Below are positions 34,578 to 43,907 of a DNA stretch of 64,000 nucleotides, piece after piece. The notes under the pieces were generated by a model. The model was not told the DNA's origin. It made no database searches and was given only the letters and a program-made list of their open reading frames with translations. Within the stretch, counting starts at the first letter, position 1, and the number at the start of each line of letters is the position of its first letter. Where the stretch lies: positions 558,001-622,000 of the forward strand of contig NZ_JASCRY010000002.1 of NCBI RefSeq assembly GCF_030010375.1, written 5' to 3'. The position numbers and the translations under genes were made by a program. Source of the stretch: Flavobacterium yafengii. Its GTDB lineage: Bacteria > Bacteroidota > Bacteroidia > Flavobacteriales > Flavobacteriaceae.

Positions 34578-36353
34578 ATGGGTTTCGAAATAGACGAATA
34601 TATAGTTGGGAAGTTATTCAGACACTTAAAAAAAAGTAAAAAGATACATCCCGAAATTATTGCAAGAACTGTAACGCTTAATGACATAAAACCTCGATTG
34701 ACTATTTTGGCTCGTGCTTTGACGGGTAAACCAATCGAAATTTTCCCTGCCGAAAGAGAAGGAGGATATAAAAACAATAATTTTTTTCTCCCCATTTCTT
34801 TTTCCAAATTACCTACGAAAAAAGATAACCTTACTTTTTATCTTTTTAGAATTTTGTATCTGAGCGTACAACAGCGATTGAATTTGAATTGGACTTTGGA
34901 AGAAAAAGACCAGCCTTTGGCACTTTCACAACAAAAAGCATTTGAAACCTCTGAAAAAATTCTGTCCATTTTGTTTGAAGAATTTTCTATCGATAAAAAA
35001 TTTCATACCGAAACAAAACTGCATTTCATTCAAAAAGAAAACGGAAAAAATGCTCCTGATTTTTCTTGGCTGTATGGCAAATGGATGCAAAATGAAATAG
35101 AAAAAAATAGCAATACCATTCTCGAAAATTTCTCTGATAAAACCAAAAAAGCAAATGAAAATAAGGCTTTAACCACTTTAAAAACAAAAGCGGTCGAAGA
35201 AGTGATTACTGTTGAGGTCGATAAAAAACAACAGGAAGATTATGTTTTGCTTCACAATTTTGAAAAAGTGGAAACTGCCGAAGAATTCAATGGAACCTGG
35301 CGCGATTTTGATGGTTCGGACGAATTAGAAGAGCATCAGGAAGCATTGGAAGAGTTGAATATGAAATACACGGTTCGGGTAGATGATACGGCACATTCCG
35401 TTTATCAATCGGATTTTATTGAGAATACTTCCATCTCCGAAAGTGCCGAAATTGATGCCAAAGGATTCCATCTTACGTATAACGAATGGGATTTTAGCAA
35501 GCGTATTTACAAGGAGAATTTTTGTAAAGTATATCCGAAATCACAACAGAAAACGGACCCTAATTACTGTAAAAAGACCATTTCAAAAAATGCTTCGACC
35601 TTATTGGGTTTGCGAAAAATGCTGACCAATGTCAATAACAGAATGCAACAGCAAAAACGCCAGACACAAGGAGACGAATTTGATATTGATGCTATTACGG
35701 ATTTGTATATTGATGTGCATTCGAAACGGACACCTTCGGAAAATATATACATTTCAAATCGGAAAAAAGAGAAGGATTTATCGATTTTAATCCTCTTGGA
35801 TATCAGTCTTTCCAGTGATGGATATGCCGCAGGAAACCGTGTGATTGATGTGGAGAAAGAAGTTTCTATTCTTTTTGGAGAAATCTTAAACGAGTTCAAT
35901 ATTGATTTTTCCATTGATAGTTTTTACTCCAAAACGCGAAATTTTTCGACCTATTTAACGGTAAAGGATTTTGATGAAAACTGGAATATTGCCAAACATA
36001 AAATAGGAGCGATAGAACCCAATGGCTATACCAGAATTGGAGCAGCCTTGCGACATGCCGGCGCACGACTCGATAAAAGAAACACTAAAAATAAATGGGT
36101 TATCCTGATTTCTGACGGAAAACCCAATGATTACGATAAATACGAAGGAAAGTACGGCATCAATGATGTGAAACAAGCACTTCGGGAACTCAATAACAGG
36201 AATATTAATTCCTATGCTTTGGCCATTGAAGCTCAGGCAAAATATTATCTGCCGCAAATGTTCGGGCAAAATCACTATCAAATTTTAACAACACCAGTCG
36301 AATTATTACAATCCTTGGTGCAATTGTACGAAAAAATTAAACATCAAAAATAA
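34578..36353 (+). CDS. norD: NorD, von Willebrand factor A protein for NOR maturation
   Basis: Protein of 591 residues from ATG 34578 (TTG at 34569 is possible; GGAAAAG just upstream could act as ribosome binding site). The C-terminal VWA domain (about 395-590) has the MIDAS motif LLDISLSSDG and WVILISDGKPNDYDKYEGKYG near 507. The N-terminal 390 residues are the helical NorD region. It forms the NorQD pair for NorB maturation. Confidence 0.92.
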   Translation: MGFEIDEYIVGKLFRHLKKSKKIHPEIIARTVTLNDIKPRLTILARALTGKPIEIFPAEREGGYKNNNFFLPISFSKLPTKKDNLTFYLFRILYLSVQQRLNLNWTLEEKDQPLALSQQKAFETSEKILSILFEEFSIDKKFHTETKLHFIQKENGKNAPDFSWLYGKWMQNEIEKNSNTILENFSDKTKKANENKALTTLKTKAVEEVITVEVDKKQQEDYVLLHNFEKVETAEEFNGTWRDFDGSDELEEHQEALEELNMKYTVRVDDTAHSVYQSDFIENTSISESAEIDAKGFHLTYNEWDFSKRIYKENFCKVYPKSQQKTDPNYCKKTISKNASTLLGLRKMLTNVNNRMQQQKRQTQGDEFDIDAITDLYIDVHSKRTPSENIYISNRKKEKDLSILILLDISLSSDGYAAGNRVIDVEKEVSILFGEILNEFNIDFSIDSFYSKTRNFSTYLTVKDFDENWNIAKHKIGAIEPNGYTRIGAALRHAGARLDKRNTKNKWVILISDGKPNDYDKYEGKYGINDVKQALRELNNRNINSYALAIEAQAKYYLPQMFGQNHYQILTTPVELLQSLVQLYEKIKHQK

Positions 36354-36361
36354 ATACTATA

Positions 36362-37327
36362 ATGAACGATATTTCAAATACCACAACACTTCCCGAAGGA
36401 CATCCGGTTCAGATTTACTTTCAGGAAAATGACATTATTCATGCACTTTTAGAAGAATTATCAGCTGTAAATCCTGAGAATGATTTACAGAAATATACGA
36501 ATATTTTCAACCAGCTTCATACTATCGAAAAACGATTTGCCCGTAAAGAAAATCAGCTTTTTCCGTTTTTAGAAAAAAAAGGTTGGAACGGTCCTTCACA
36601 GGGAATGTGGTCCTTTCATGATAATTTAAGAGAGCAATTCCGTTTAATTCAGTACTATCTTAAAATGAATAATCCGGAGAAAATTAATATTAATACTCCT
36701 TTTTTGGTCAATGGAATTTATAGATTGATGCAGATGGAAGAAGCGGTTTTGTTTCCAAATGCCTTAGACCTCCTTACCGAAGCCGACTGGATTGAAATGC
36801 GCAAAGGCGAAGAAGAAATAGGTTGGATGCTACCAGAAGCTCCTGCTCCTTATCCAAAACAAGAATACATTCACCCAAGTGAAGATTTTACCAAAAGAGA
36901 AATGTCTTTTTCACTCGAAAACACGTCTCATTATGATGAAGGATATATGACGGTGGGGCAGGTGAATTTACTTTTTAAAACTATGCCGTTAGATTTGACT
37001 TATGTTGATGAAAATGACAAAGTGATTTTCTATAATCGGGGAGAAGAACGTGTTTTTCCCAGAAGCGCCGGGATTATTGGTCGGGAAGTCAAGTTTTGTC
37101 ACCCACCAAAAAGTGTAGGAACCGTTCTTAAAATCTTGGATGAATTTAGAAAAGGAACAAAAAACGAATCCTCATTTTGGATTAATTACAAAGAACGCCT
37201 GATTTACATCCGCTATTTCGCGGTCAGGGATGCTGATAAGAATTACAAAGGCGTCATCGAAATGTCTCAGGATATTACCGATATCAAGAAAATAGAAGGC
37301 GAAAAACGATTGTTGGAGTGGGATTAA
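36362..37327 (+). CDS. Hemerythrin-like plus PAS (DUF438-type) protein
   Basis: Protein of 321 residues. The N-terminal hemerythrin bundle (about 10-165) has ligand-like motifs IIHALLEELSA, EKRFARKENQLFPFLE, WSFHDNLREQF and MQMEEAVLFP. A linker leads to a PAS domain (about 200-320, VNLLFKTMPLDLTYVDENDKVIFYN). The combination is known from DUF438-type sensor/scavenger proteins. It starts 8 bp after norD, so it is part of the nor operon; it may sense or buffer O2/NO. Confidence 0.85.
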   Translation: MNDISNTTTLPEGHPVQIYFQENDIIHALLEELSAVNPENDLQKYTNIFNQLHTIEKRFARKENQLFPFLEKKGWNGPSQGMWSFHDNLREQFRLIQYYLKMNNPEKININTPFLVNGIYRLMQMEEAVLFPNALDLLTEADWIEMRKGEEEIGWMLPEAPAPYPKQEYIHPSEDFTKREMSFSLENTSHYDEGYMTVGQVNLLFKTMPLDLTYVDENDKVIFYNRGEERVFPRSAGIIGREVKFCHPPKSVGTVLKILDEFRKGTKNESSFWINYKERLIYIRYFAVRDADKNYKGVIEMSQDITDIKKIEGEKRLLEWD

Positions 37328-37449
37328 TTTCACTGTGAAAATAGCCATTATTTTAACCTCCTCTTTGCTTGCAACAAGATTCCAACTCATAAATTGTGAA
37401 GGGGAGGTTGTTTTTAAAACACTGGATTAATAAAATAAATTTCAACTAT

Positions 37450-38175
37450 ATGTGTCCAAAATACAAACGCAATAACCGAAGAACACTGCTTTTATTTGTA
37501 TTATGTCCATTTTTTGCACTGACTATTTTCAGTTTCATATTTTTTAAAAATGAAAAAGCAGAAGAACATCATCTTGAAATAAAAACCCCTGATGAAGCGA
37601 TTGCGGATTTAAAAAATGGCAACCTGCGTTTTTTAGAAAATAAGTCCGTTCATCTCAATTATGCGCATGAAATTGATCTTACAAAAAAGGAACAACATCC
37701 GCATACATTGGTTTTAACGTGTATTGATTCACGGGTTCCTCCTGAAATTATTTTTGACCAAGGTATTGGAAACCTTTTTGTAGCAAGAGTTGCCGGTAAT
37801 ATAGAAGACGATAACATTTTAGGCAGTATGGAATTTGCCACTACAATTAAACACACCAAGCTTATCGTGGTTTTAGGACACAATCATTGCGGTGCAGTTC
37901 AAGGCGCAATTGATAATGTTGGTTTAGAACATTTAACCCAGCTCACCTCACAAATCAAACCATCCATAAATCCACACAAAACGTATCCATTATCGGACTA
38001 TACCATTGATGATACTTCAAGAAAAAATATTGTGTTGACCATTGAAAAAATCATACAAAAAAGTGCCACACTAGAACATCAATTAAAAAATAAAGAAATA
38101 AAAATCATTGGTGCTTATTACGATATTACTAATGGAAAAGTAGCTTTTTTAGAAAACAATGGGGTACTCAAATAA
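37450..38175 (+). CDS. Beta-class carbonic anhydrase with N-terminal membrane/signal segment
   Basis: Protein of 241 residues from ATG 37450 (37396 would add 18 residues without homology). A hydrophobic stretch (about 14-32) suggests export or anchoring. Zinc ligands: Cys in TCIDSRVPPE near residue 93 and HNHCGA near 150 (His and Cys); catalytic Asp-Arg are in IDSR. Interconverts CO2 and bicarbonate. It lies in the nor cluster, 122 bp after the hemerythrin/PAS gene and 23 bp before norE. Why a carbonic anhydrase is here is not clear; pH or proton supply for NO reduction is conceivable. Confidence 0.88.
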   Translation: MCPKYKRNNRRTLLLFVLCPFFALTIFSFIFFKNEKAEEHHLEIKTPDEAIADLKNGNLRFLENKSVHLNYAHEIDLTKKEQHPHTLVLTCIDSRVPPEIIFDQGIGNLFVARVAGNIEDDNILGSMEFATTIKHTKLIVVLGHNHCGAVQGAIDNVGLEHLTQLTSQIKPSINPHKTYPLSDYTIDDTSRKNIVLTIEKIIQKSATLEHQLKNKEIKIIGAYYDITNGKVAFLENNGVLK

Positions 38176-38198
38176 CATTATAAATACAATCCTATAAA

Positions 38199-38780
38199 AT
38201 GAACACACACAAAATCGATTACAAAAACATCTACTACCCTCCAGGAGGTATTTTGATGTGGATTATTATTTTTCTGGAACTTCTTACCTTCGGGATGGCA
38301 CTTGTGGCATTTGTTTATTATGGAAAAGAGCAACCTGAATTGTTTCATCAGTCACGGTTGCAACTCAACAGTACTTTTGGAGCAATAAACACTATTTTTT
38401 TATTGACCAGTGGTTTTTTTATGGCCAATGCAGTCTTGGAATTTAAAAACAATAACCGTTTAAAATCGTCTTTGTATTTTAAATTGACCATGCTTGGCGG
38501 AACATTATTTTTAATCTTAAAAGGAGTTGAATACTATCATAAAATGGAATCGGGTATCACTCCAGAAACCAATGTTTTTTTTACTTTTTATTGGTTGTTA
38601 ACTGCTTTTCATTTGATTCATGTTATCATGGGTTTGGTGATTTTAATTTGGACCAACTATGGAATGATGAAAAAAAATTCAGATACAGGTATTGACGATG
38701 TTGAAGCCTGCGCTGCTTTCTGGCACATGTGTGATTTGATTTGGTTGTTGCTATTTCCTGTTTTGTACTTAATTTTTTAG
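38199..38780 (+). CDS. norE: NorE-like cytochrome c oxidase subunit III family protein
   Basis: Protein of 193 residues with five hydrophobic helices (about 18-45, 60-85, 92-112, 122-150, 165-190) and the subunit III-type motif AFHLIHVIMGL near 142. NorE-type proteins are accessory to nitric oxide reductase. It starts 23 bp after the carbonic anhydrase gene and is followed after 3 bp by a small subunit IV/NorF-like gene. Confidence 0.88.
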   Translation: MNTHKIDYKNIYYPPGGILMWIIIFLELLTFGMALVAFVYYGKEQPELFHQSRLQLNSTFGAINTIFLLTSGFFMANAVLEFKNNNRLKSSLYFKLTMLGGTLFLILKGVEYYHKMESGITPETNVFFTFYWLLTAFHLIHVIMGLVILIWTNYGMMKKNSDTGIDDVEACAAFWHMCDLIWLLLFPVLYLIF

Positions 38781-38783
38781 AAA

Positions 38784-39020
38784 ATGAAAAAAACACTTTT
38801 TATTACGTATGGTTTATTGATTGTATTGACGGCTTCAACGGCTTTGATTTCAAATACAATGTCTGTTTCCGGACTTGCAATTTTTTTAATTATGGGATTA
38901 TCCGTATTGAAATTTCTCTTGGTTTCTTTCGAATTTATGGAACTTAAAAAGGCAAATCCTTTTTGGAAAGTGAGTTTGATTTCGGTTTTAGGGTTGATTG
39001 TTTTAGGATTAATTTTGTAA
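38784..39020 (+). CDS. norF: NorF-like small membrane protein
   Basis: Protein of 78 residues with three hydrophobic helices (about 5-24, 27-48, 57-78), the size and pattern of cytochrome oxidase subunit IV/NorF. It is 3 bp downstream of norE, and is the last gene of the nor cluster. Its assignment rests on adjacency and topology. Confidence 0.78.
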   Translation: MKKTLFITYGLLIVLTASTALISNTMSVSGLAIFLIMGLSVLKFLLVSFEFMELKKANPFWKVSLISVLGLIVLGLIL

Positions 39021-39049
39021 AAAAACGCTCTTAAATAAAAGTTAAAAAC

Positions 39050-39063
39050 ATGACAAATGTCAT
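39050..39063. promoter_or_regulatory. Crp/Fnr-type palindrome upstream of nirK
   Basis: ATGACAAATGTCAT, a perfect ATGAC/GTCAT inverted repeat, 66 bp upstream of the nirK start. Confidence 0.65.
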
Positions 39064-39129
39064 GATAAAGGATAAAGTTATCTTTTATTTTTACACTATA
39101 AATCACGATTAATTTAACACCTGATTATT

Positions 39130-40620
39130 ATGGAAATTACATTTAATTTTAACAAACAGAGTAGGGTAGTAGCCATTGCTTTTTTTGTAGCCCTTGGTCT
39201 GTTTTCTTGTTCTAAAAATGAGGAAAAAGACGCAAAATATTATGAGAGTATTAAGATAGAAGGTCAAAAAACAGCAGAACTGACTGCACCTCCTTTTGTT
39301 CCTAAACCAGTGGGCGATCGTGCAGCCACAAAATTGGTGGTGAACATGGAAATAAAAGAACAAGAGGGCGAAATGGTAGATGGTGTTAAATATACCTATT
39401 GGACCTTCGGAGGATCAGTTCCCGGAAGTTTTATAAGAACTAGAGTTGGTGATGAGGTAGAATTTCATTTGAAAAATCATCCGGATAATAAAATGCCGCA
39501 CAATATAGATTTACATGCAGTAACTGGACCAGGTGGAGGAGCAACTTCTTCATTAGTGGCACCGGGACATGAAAAAGTATTCAATTTCAAAACGTTGAAT
39601 CCAGGCTTGTATGTATACCATTGTGCCACAGCTCCTGTTGGGATGCACATTGCAAACGGTATGTATGGTTTGATTTTAGTGGAACCTGAAGGTGGTTTGC
39701 CTCCAGTTGATAAAGAATACTACATCATGCAAGGTGATTTTTATACCAAAGGAAATTATGGAGAACAAGGGTCTCAGCCATTTGATATGAATAAAGCGAT
39801 TAAAGAGCAACCTGATTACGTAGTGTTTAATGGAAAAGTAGGGGCGTTAACAGGAGATAAAGCATTAACAGCCAAAAAAGGAGAAACAGTGCGTATTTAT
39901 ATGGGTAACGGTGGACCAAACTTAGTGTCTTCTTTCCATGCAATTGGTGAAATATTCGATAAAGTTCATGTAGAAGGTGGGGATTTGATTAACAAAAATG
40001 TCCAAACAACTTTAATACCAGCCGGTGGTGCTGCAATAGTTGAATTTAAAGTAGATGTTCCCGGTACGTTTATCTTGGTAGATCACTCTATTTTTAGAGC
40101 TTTCAACAAAGGGGCATTGGGAATGTTAAAAGTAGAAGGAGATGATAATAAGTTAGTCTATTCTGGAACAACACAAGAGGGAATTTATTTGCCAGAAGGT
40201 GGTACTATACAAAATATGCCTAAAGTGAAAGGTGCAACTAAAAGCGTTGCAGTGAAAACGGTAGCTGAACATGTAAAAGCAGGAAAAGAACTCTACGGCA
40301 GAACCTGTCTTGCCTGTCACCAATCAGAAGGGCAAGGAATTCCTAACGCATTCCCTCCATTAGCCAAATCAGATTTCTTAAACGCAAATTCTGGCAGAGC
40401 AATAAATGCGGTTTTACACGGATTGAGCGGAGAAGTTACTGTAAATGGTAAAAAATTCAATAATGTTATGACCAGTCAAAATTTGACCGACGATGAAGTA
40501 GCCAGCGTGTTGACTTATGTCTATGATAGTTGGGGAAATAATAAAACGGTTGTAACGCCAGCAATGGTTAAAACATTGAGAGGAAAAGTGGCTCCAAAAG
40601 CAAAAGATATTCATGAATAA
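39130..40620 (+). CDS. nirK: Copper nitrite reductase fused to a C-terminal cytochrome c
   Basis: Protein of 496 residues. Lipoprotein-like signal (..[10 protein letters not shown]), then two cupredoxin domains: HNIDLHAV near residue 119 and the type 1 copper [15 protein letters not shown] near 164, with the second domain ligands SSFHAIG near 265 and [14 protein letters not shown] near 316. A C-terminal class I cytochrome c (about 380-496) has CLACH at 393-397 and Met in NNVMTSQNL. It reduces nitrite to NO in the periplasm; the fused heme would feed electrons to the type 1 copper. It starts a new transcription unit after norF. Confidence 0.96.
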   Translation: MEITFNFNKQSRVVAIAFFVALGLFSCSKNEEKDAKYYESIKIEGQKTAELTAPPFVPKPVGDRAATKLVVNMEIKEQEGEMVDGVKYTYWTFGGSVPGSFIRTRVGDEVEFHLKNHPDNKMPHNIDLHAVTGPGGGATSSLVAPGHEKVFNFKTLNPGLYVYHCATAPVGMHIANGMYGLILVEPEGGLPPVDKEYYIMQGDFYTKGNYGEQGSQPFDMNKAIKEQPDYVVFNGKVGALTGDKALTAKKGETVRIYMGNGGPNLVSSFHAIGEIFDKVHVEGGDLINKNVQTTLIPAGGAAIVEFKVDVPGTFILVDHSIFRAFNKGALGMLKVEGDDNKLVYSGTTQEGIYLPEGGTIQNMPKVKGATKSVAVKTVAEHVKAGKELYGRTCLACHQSEGQGIPNAFPPLAKSDFLNANSGRAINAVLHGLSGEVTVNGKKFNNVMTSQNLTDDEVASVLTYVYDSWGNNKTVVTPAMVKTLRGKVAPKAKDIHE

Positions 40621-40672
40621 AAATAGGATTGAATCTAAATTTAAACAAGTATTTAACATTAATTATAATAAA

Positions 40673-41050
40673 ATGAAAAAGTATATTTTATGCATCGGAA
40701 TGATGGGATTGGCTTTACAAGGATACAGTCAAAGTGCTGATAAAGGAAAAGGAATTTATGCAAAAACGTGTATCGCTTGTCACCAAGCTGCCGGGCAAGG
40801 AATTCCGGGTGCTTTCCCTCCTTTAGCGAAATCAGATTACTTAAATAAAGATGTGAATCGCGCCATAAAAGGAGTCGTAAAAGGATTAACTGGGCCAATT
40901 ACTGTAAATGGTAAAAAATTCAGTGGTGCCATGCCTGCACAAGCATTAAGCGATCAACAAATAGCGGATGCGATGACCTATGTTTACGCCAGTTGGGGAA
41001 ATAACAAAACCACGGTTACACCAGCAATGGTAAAAGCCCAAAGAAAATAA
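40673..41050 (+). CDS. Monoheme cytochrome c, paralog of the NirK heme domain
   Basis: Protein of 125 residues from ATG 40673 (start chosen at the signal peptide MKKYILCIGMMGLALQG; an upstream frame at 40613 overlaps nirK). Heme motif CIACH near residue 38, distal Met in GAMPAQAL. It shares long stretches with the NirK C-terminal domain ([15 protein letters not shown], YVYx[14 protein letters not shown]), so the two arose by duplication. Probable electron carrier for NirK in the periplasm. Confidence 0.92.
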   Translation: MKKYILCIGMMGLALQGYSQSADKGKGIYAKTCIACHQAAGQGIPGAFPPLAKSDYLNKDVNRAIKGVVKGLTGPITVNGKKFSGAMPAQALSDQQIADAMTYVYASWGNNKTTVTPAMVKAQRK

Positions 41051-41076
41051 TTCGTACAGCTTAAAAGAAATTAGCC

Positions 41077-41850
41077 ATGTTAAATATGAAAAAATTTTTG
41101 CCACTATTTTTGTTTCTTATTACAGCATCGCTATGGTCTCAAGTTGTTAAAATGGCTTCTATTGAAAGGGGGACTTTTGTTCCCCTTTATGGAGCTACAA
41201 GTAAAAAACCAGTACAAATTGACGCTTTTAGCATGGATATCTATCCGGTAACGAATGCCCAGTTTTTGGAGTTTTTGAAGAAATATCCAGAAAATAGTCG
41301 CTCTAGAATGAAAGGTATTTTTGCCGATAAAAGTTACTTATCACAATGGGAAAGTGATTTTAATTATGGGGCTGCCAATTTAAGTACTGCTCCGGTAACG
41401 AATATTTCTTGGTTTACTGCCAAAAAATATTGTGAATGCCAAGGAAAACGATTACCCACTATGGATGAATGGGAATATGTTGCGATGGCCGATGAGAAAC
41501 GAATTGACGCACGTACTAAAGAAAGCTTTAATAATTACATCTTGTCTTGGTATGAAAAGCCAAAAACCTATGCAAATCCGGTAGGTCGCACCTTCAAAAA
41601 TTATTGGGGTGTTTATGATATGCATGGATTAGTTTGGGAATGGACAGCCGATTTCAATAGTGTTTTTCTTTCCGGAGAATCCAGAAAAGACAAGGATACG
41701 GACCGGAATCTATTTTGCGGAAGCGGTTCTGTCAATGCAACAGATTTAATGAATTATGCCGCTTTTATGCGTTATGCTTTCCGAGGAAGTCTTAAGGCAC
41801 GATTTACTACTAAAAACCTCGGTTTTCGATGTGCAAAAGATAAAAAGTAG
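41077..41850 (+). CDS. nirV: Formylglycine-generating-enzyme-like protein (NirV type)
   Basis: SUMF1/FGE-sulfatase domain protein of 257 residues with a signal peptide (an alternative ATG at 41086 gives MKKFLPLFLFL). Motifs FSMDIYPVTNAQFLEFLKKYPE near residue 50, APVTNISWFTAKKYCECQGKRLPTMDEWEYVA near 105, VYDMHGLVWEWTADF near 178, and GFRCAKD at the end. NirV of this family accompanies nirK in other denitrifiers; its function there is not established. Located 26 bp after the cytochrome c gene. Confidence 0.88.
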   Translation: MLNMKKFLPLFLFLITASLWSQVVKMASIERGTFVPLYGATSKKPVQIDAFSMDIYPVTNAQFLEFLKKYPENSRSRMKGIFADKSYLSQWESDFNYGAANLSTAPVTNISWFTAKKYCECQGKRLPTMDEWEYVAMADEKRIDARTKESFNNYILSWYEKPKTYANPVGRTFKNYWGVYDMHGLVWEWTADFNSVFLSGESRKDKDTDRNLFCGSGSVNATDLMNYAAFMRYAFRGSLKARFTTKNLGFRCAKDKK

Positions 41851-41867
41851 CGCACAAATTAACTCAA

Positions 41868-42548
41868 ATGACAACAGAAATGAAATCAAATAGTCACAGC
41901 CCCAGCTTATCTGAACAGGCGAATCTTCTAAAGGTAAAAACTGAAAAAAGCAGGTATAAAACGCTTTTTTTAGGATTCCTTTTAATTCTTTTATCACTTC
42001 AGTCCTGTGTTAATAAATCAAAAGCGGAAACAATAGACAAACCTATTTCTGATTTATCCATTTACAATCTTCCGTCAAAATGGACCAATGAAGAAGGAGA
42101 AGATATCGAAATGAAGGATTTGAAGGGAAAAGTGCTGGTTATGGTTATGATTTACACTTCTTGTAAATCTGCTTGTCCAAGATTAGTGGCTGACATGCGA
42201 AATATTGAACAAAGATTGCCGAACAACATAAAGGATAATGTGAATTTGGTTTTAGTGAGTATCGATCCTACTGTAGATACGGCCAAACGTTTAAAAGCAT
42301 TTGCCATTGAAAATAAAATGGACGGCGCACAATGGGTTTTCTTACGTTCATCAGAAGAAAATACAAGAGAATTTGCAGCGGTTTTGGCTGTAAATTATAA
42401 AAAAATAGCGCCTTTGGAATTCTCTCATTCCAATATCATAAGTGTATTTAATGCTGACGGGGAATTAGCGTATCAACAAGAAGGTTTAGGTGTCAATTCA
42501 GACCAAACCATTCAAAAGATTACTGAGGAAGCTCAAAAAATAAATTAA
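41868..42548 (+). CDS. SCO1/SenC family copper-delivery lipoprotein
   Basis: Protein of 226 residues. A cytoplasmic-looking N-terminal tail (about 35 residues), a TM/signal with a lipobox-like LSLQSC, then a thioredoxin-fold SCO domain with copper motif YTSCKSACP near residue 100 and a His in EFSHSNII near 185. Other SCO proteins load copper onto cytochrome oxidase; here loading of NirK is likely because of the operon position (17 bp after nirV). Confidence 0.9.
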   Translation: MTTEMKSNSHSPSLSEQANLLKVKTEKSRYKTLFLGFLLILLSLQSCVNKSKAETIDKPISDLSIYNLPSKWTNEEGEDIEMKDLKGKVLVMVMIYTSCKSACPRLVADMRNIEQRLPNNIKDNVNLVLVSIDPTVDTAKRLKAFAIENKMDGAQWVFLRSSEENTREFAAVLAVNYKKIAPLEFSHSNIISVFNADGELAYQQEGLGVNSDQTIQKITEEAQKIN

Positions 42549-42550
42549 AC

Positions 42551-43813
42551 ATGAAACTATTTAAAATAATTGGCTTGTCATTTTTAGGAATGGTAAGCAT
42601 GGGAACTTATGCCCAAGAGTTGGATGCTAATCTGCAACTCAGACCGCGTTATGAATACCGAAACGGATTCAAAAGCCTTATGCCAAATGGTGAAAAAGCA
42701 ACCTCATTTGTATCGCAACGTTCCCGATTAAATTTTAATTACAAGCAAGAAAAATTAAAAGCCAAATTAACGTTGCAAAACATTCGCACTTGGGGTGATG
42801 TGGCAACCACCACACAAGTTGATAAGAACGGAATTGCTTTATTTGAAGCTTGGGCACAATATGATTTTGATGCCAAATGGAGTGCGCGCTTAGGTCGCCA
42901 AGTGATTTCATATGATAATCAGCGTATTTTTGGAGAAATCGATTGGGCACAACAAGGACAAAGTCATGATGCCGCAGTGATTACGTTTCATCCGGCAAAT
43001 CATCAGCTGGATTTAGGATTTGCATTGAATGCCAATGCAGAAAATGTATTGGAGCCGAAAACGGCGTACACGACTAACTACAAATCCTTACAATATGCAT
43101 GGTATCATACCCAGTTTAGCAAATTAAATTTGAGTTTGCTACTGTTAAATACCGGATATGAATTTGAAAAAACCATTGGTAATTTAGAAATAGATTACAA
43201 GCAAACCTTTGGTACTTACCTTTCTTTCAAGGAAAAAAAATGGGATACTAATTTTGGGGCTTATGGACAAACAGGAAAAAGCGTCGATAAAAAGGTGAAC
43301 GCTTGGTATGCAGGAGCGTTCCTTGGTTATGCGGTCACCAATACATTCAAAGCGGGATTAGGATATGAATATCTTTCGGGTAAAAACCAAAATGACACTA
43401 GTTCTGACATAAAATCGTTTAGTCCAATTTTTGGAACCAATCATGGTTTTAATGGTTTCATAGATTATTTTTATGTAGGAAATCATCAAAATAGTGTGGG
43501 ATTGCAAGATGCCTATTTAAAGTTAAATTATACGTCTAATAAATGGCAATTTACGTTAATGCCACATGTTTTTAATGCACCGAATACTGTTTTGGATGCT
43601 TCCAATACTAAAATGGACAGCTATTTAGGAACAGAACTTGATTTTACTGCCAGTTACACTATTCAGAAGGATATTGTTGCTTCAGCGGGATACTCTCAAA
43701 TGTTTGGTTCTGGAACTTTAGAAAGATTAAAAAATGGTACTGATGCCGCCAATATCAACAATTGGGTTTGGGTTATGATTTCTTTTAGCCCTAGAATATT
43801 TAGTTTAAAATAG
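42551..43813 (+). CDS. Outer-membrane beta-barrel protein, alginate-export/DUF1302-like porin
   Basis: Protein of 420 residues with a signal peptide (..MVSMGTYAQE). It is a series of amphipathic beta-strands (for example NLQLRPRYEYRNGF near residue 27, LYGGA-like strands, ..VMISFSPRIF at the end) ending in an aromatic residue or F-x, as in outer-membrane barrels. The ARLGRQVISYDNQRIFGEIDWAQQGQSHDA region resembles the AlgE/porin family. It is coupled to sco by a 2-bp gap at the end of the nirK operon. It may form a nitrite or nitrogen-oxide channel; this is inference. Confidence 0.85.
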   Translation: MKLFKIIGLSFLGMVSMGTYAQELDANLQLRPRYEYRNGFKSLMPNGEKATSFVSQRSRLNFNYKQEKLKAKLTLQNIRTWGDVATTTQVDKNGIALFEAWAQYDFDAKWSARLGRQVISYDNQRIFGEIDWAQQGQSHDAAVITFHPANHQLDLGFALNANAENVLEPKTAYTTNYKSLQYAWYHTQFSKLNLSLLLLNTGYEFEKTIGNLEIDYKQTFGTYLSFKEKKWDTNFGAYGQTGKSVDKKVNAWYAGAFLGYAVTNTFKAGLGYEYLSGKNQNDTSSDIKSFSPIFGTNHGFNGFIDYFYVGNHQNSVGLQDAYLKLNYTSNKWQFTLMPHVFNAPNTVLDASNTKMDSYLGTELDFTASYTIQKDIVASAGYSQMFGSGTLERLKNGTDAANINNWVWVMISFSPRIFSLK

Positions 43814-43907
43814 ATTTTACCCAGGTTAACTAATTCAAAGAAAATATTCTAGCGACTTTTTTCTTGTGATTTTAATGCATCTTATTAACTCATTATAAAT
43901 AAGATTT

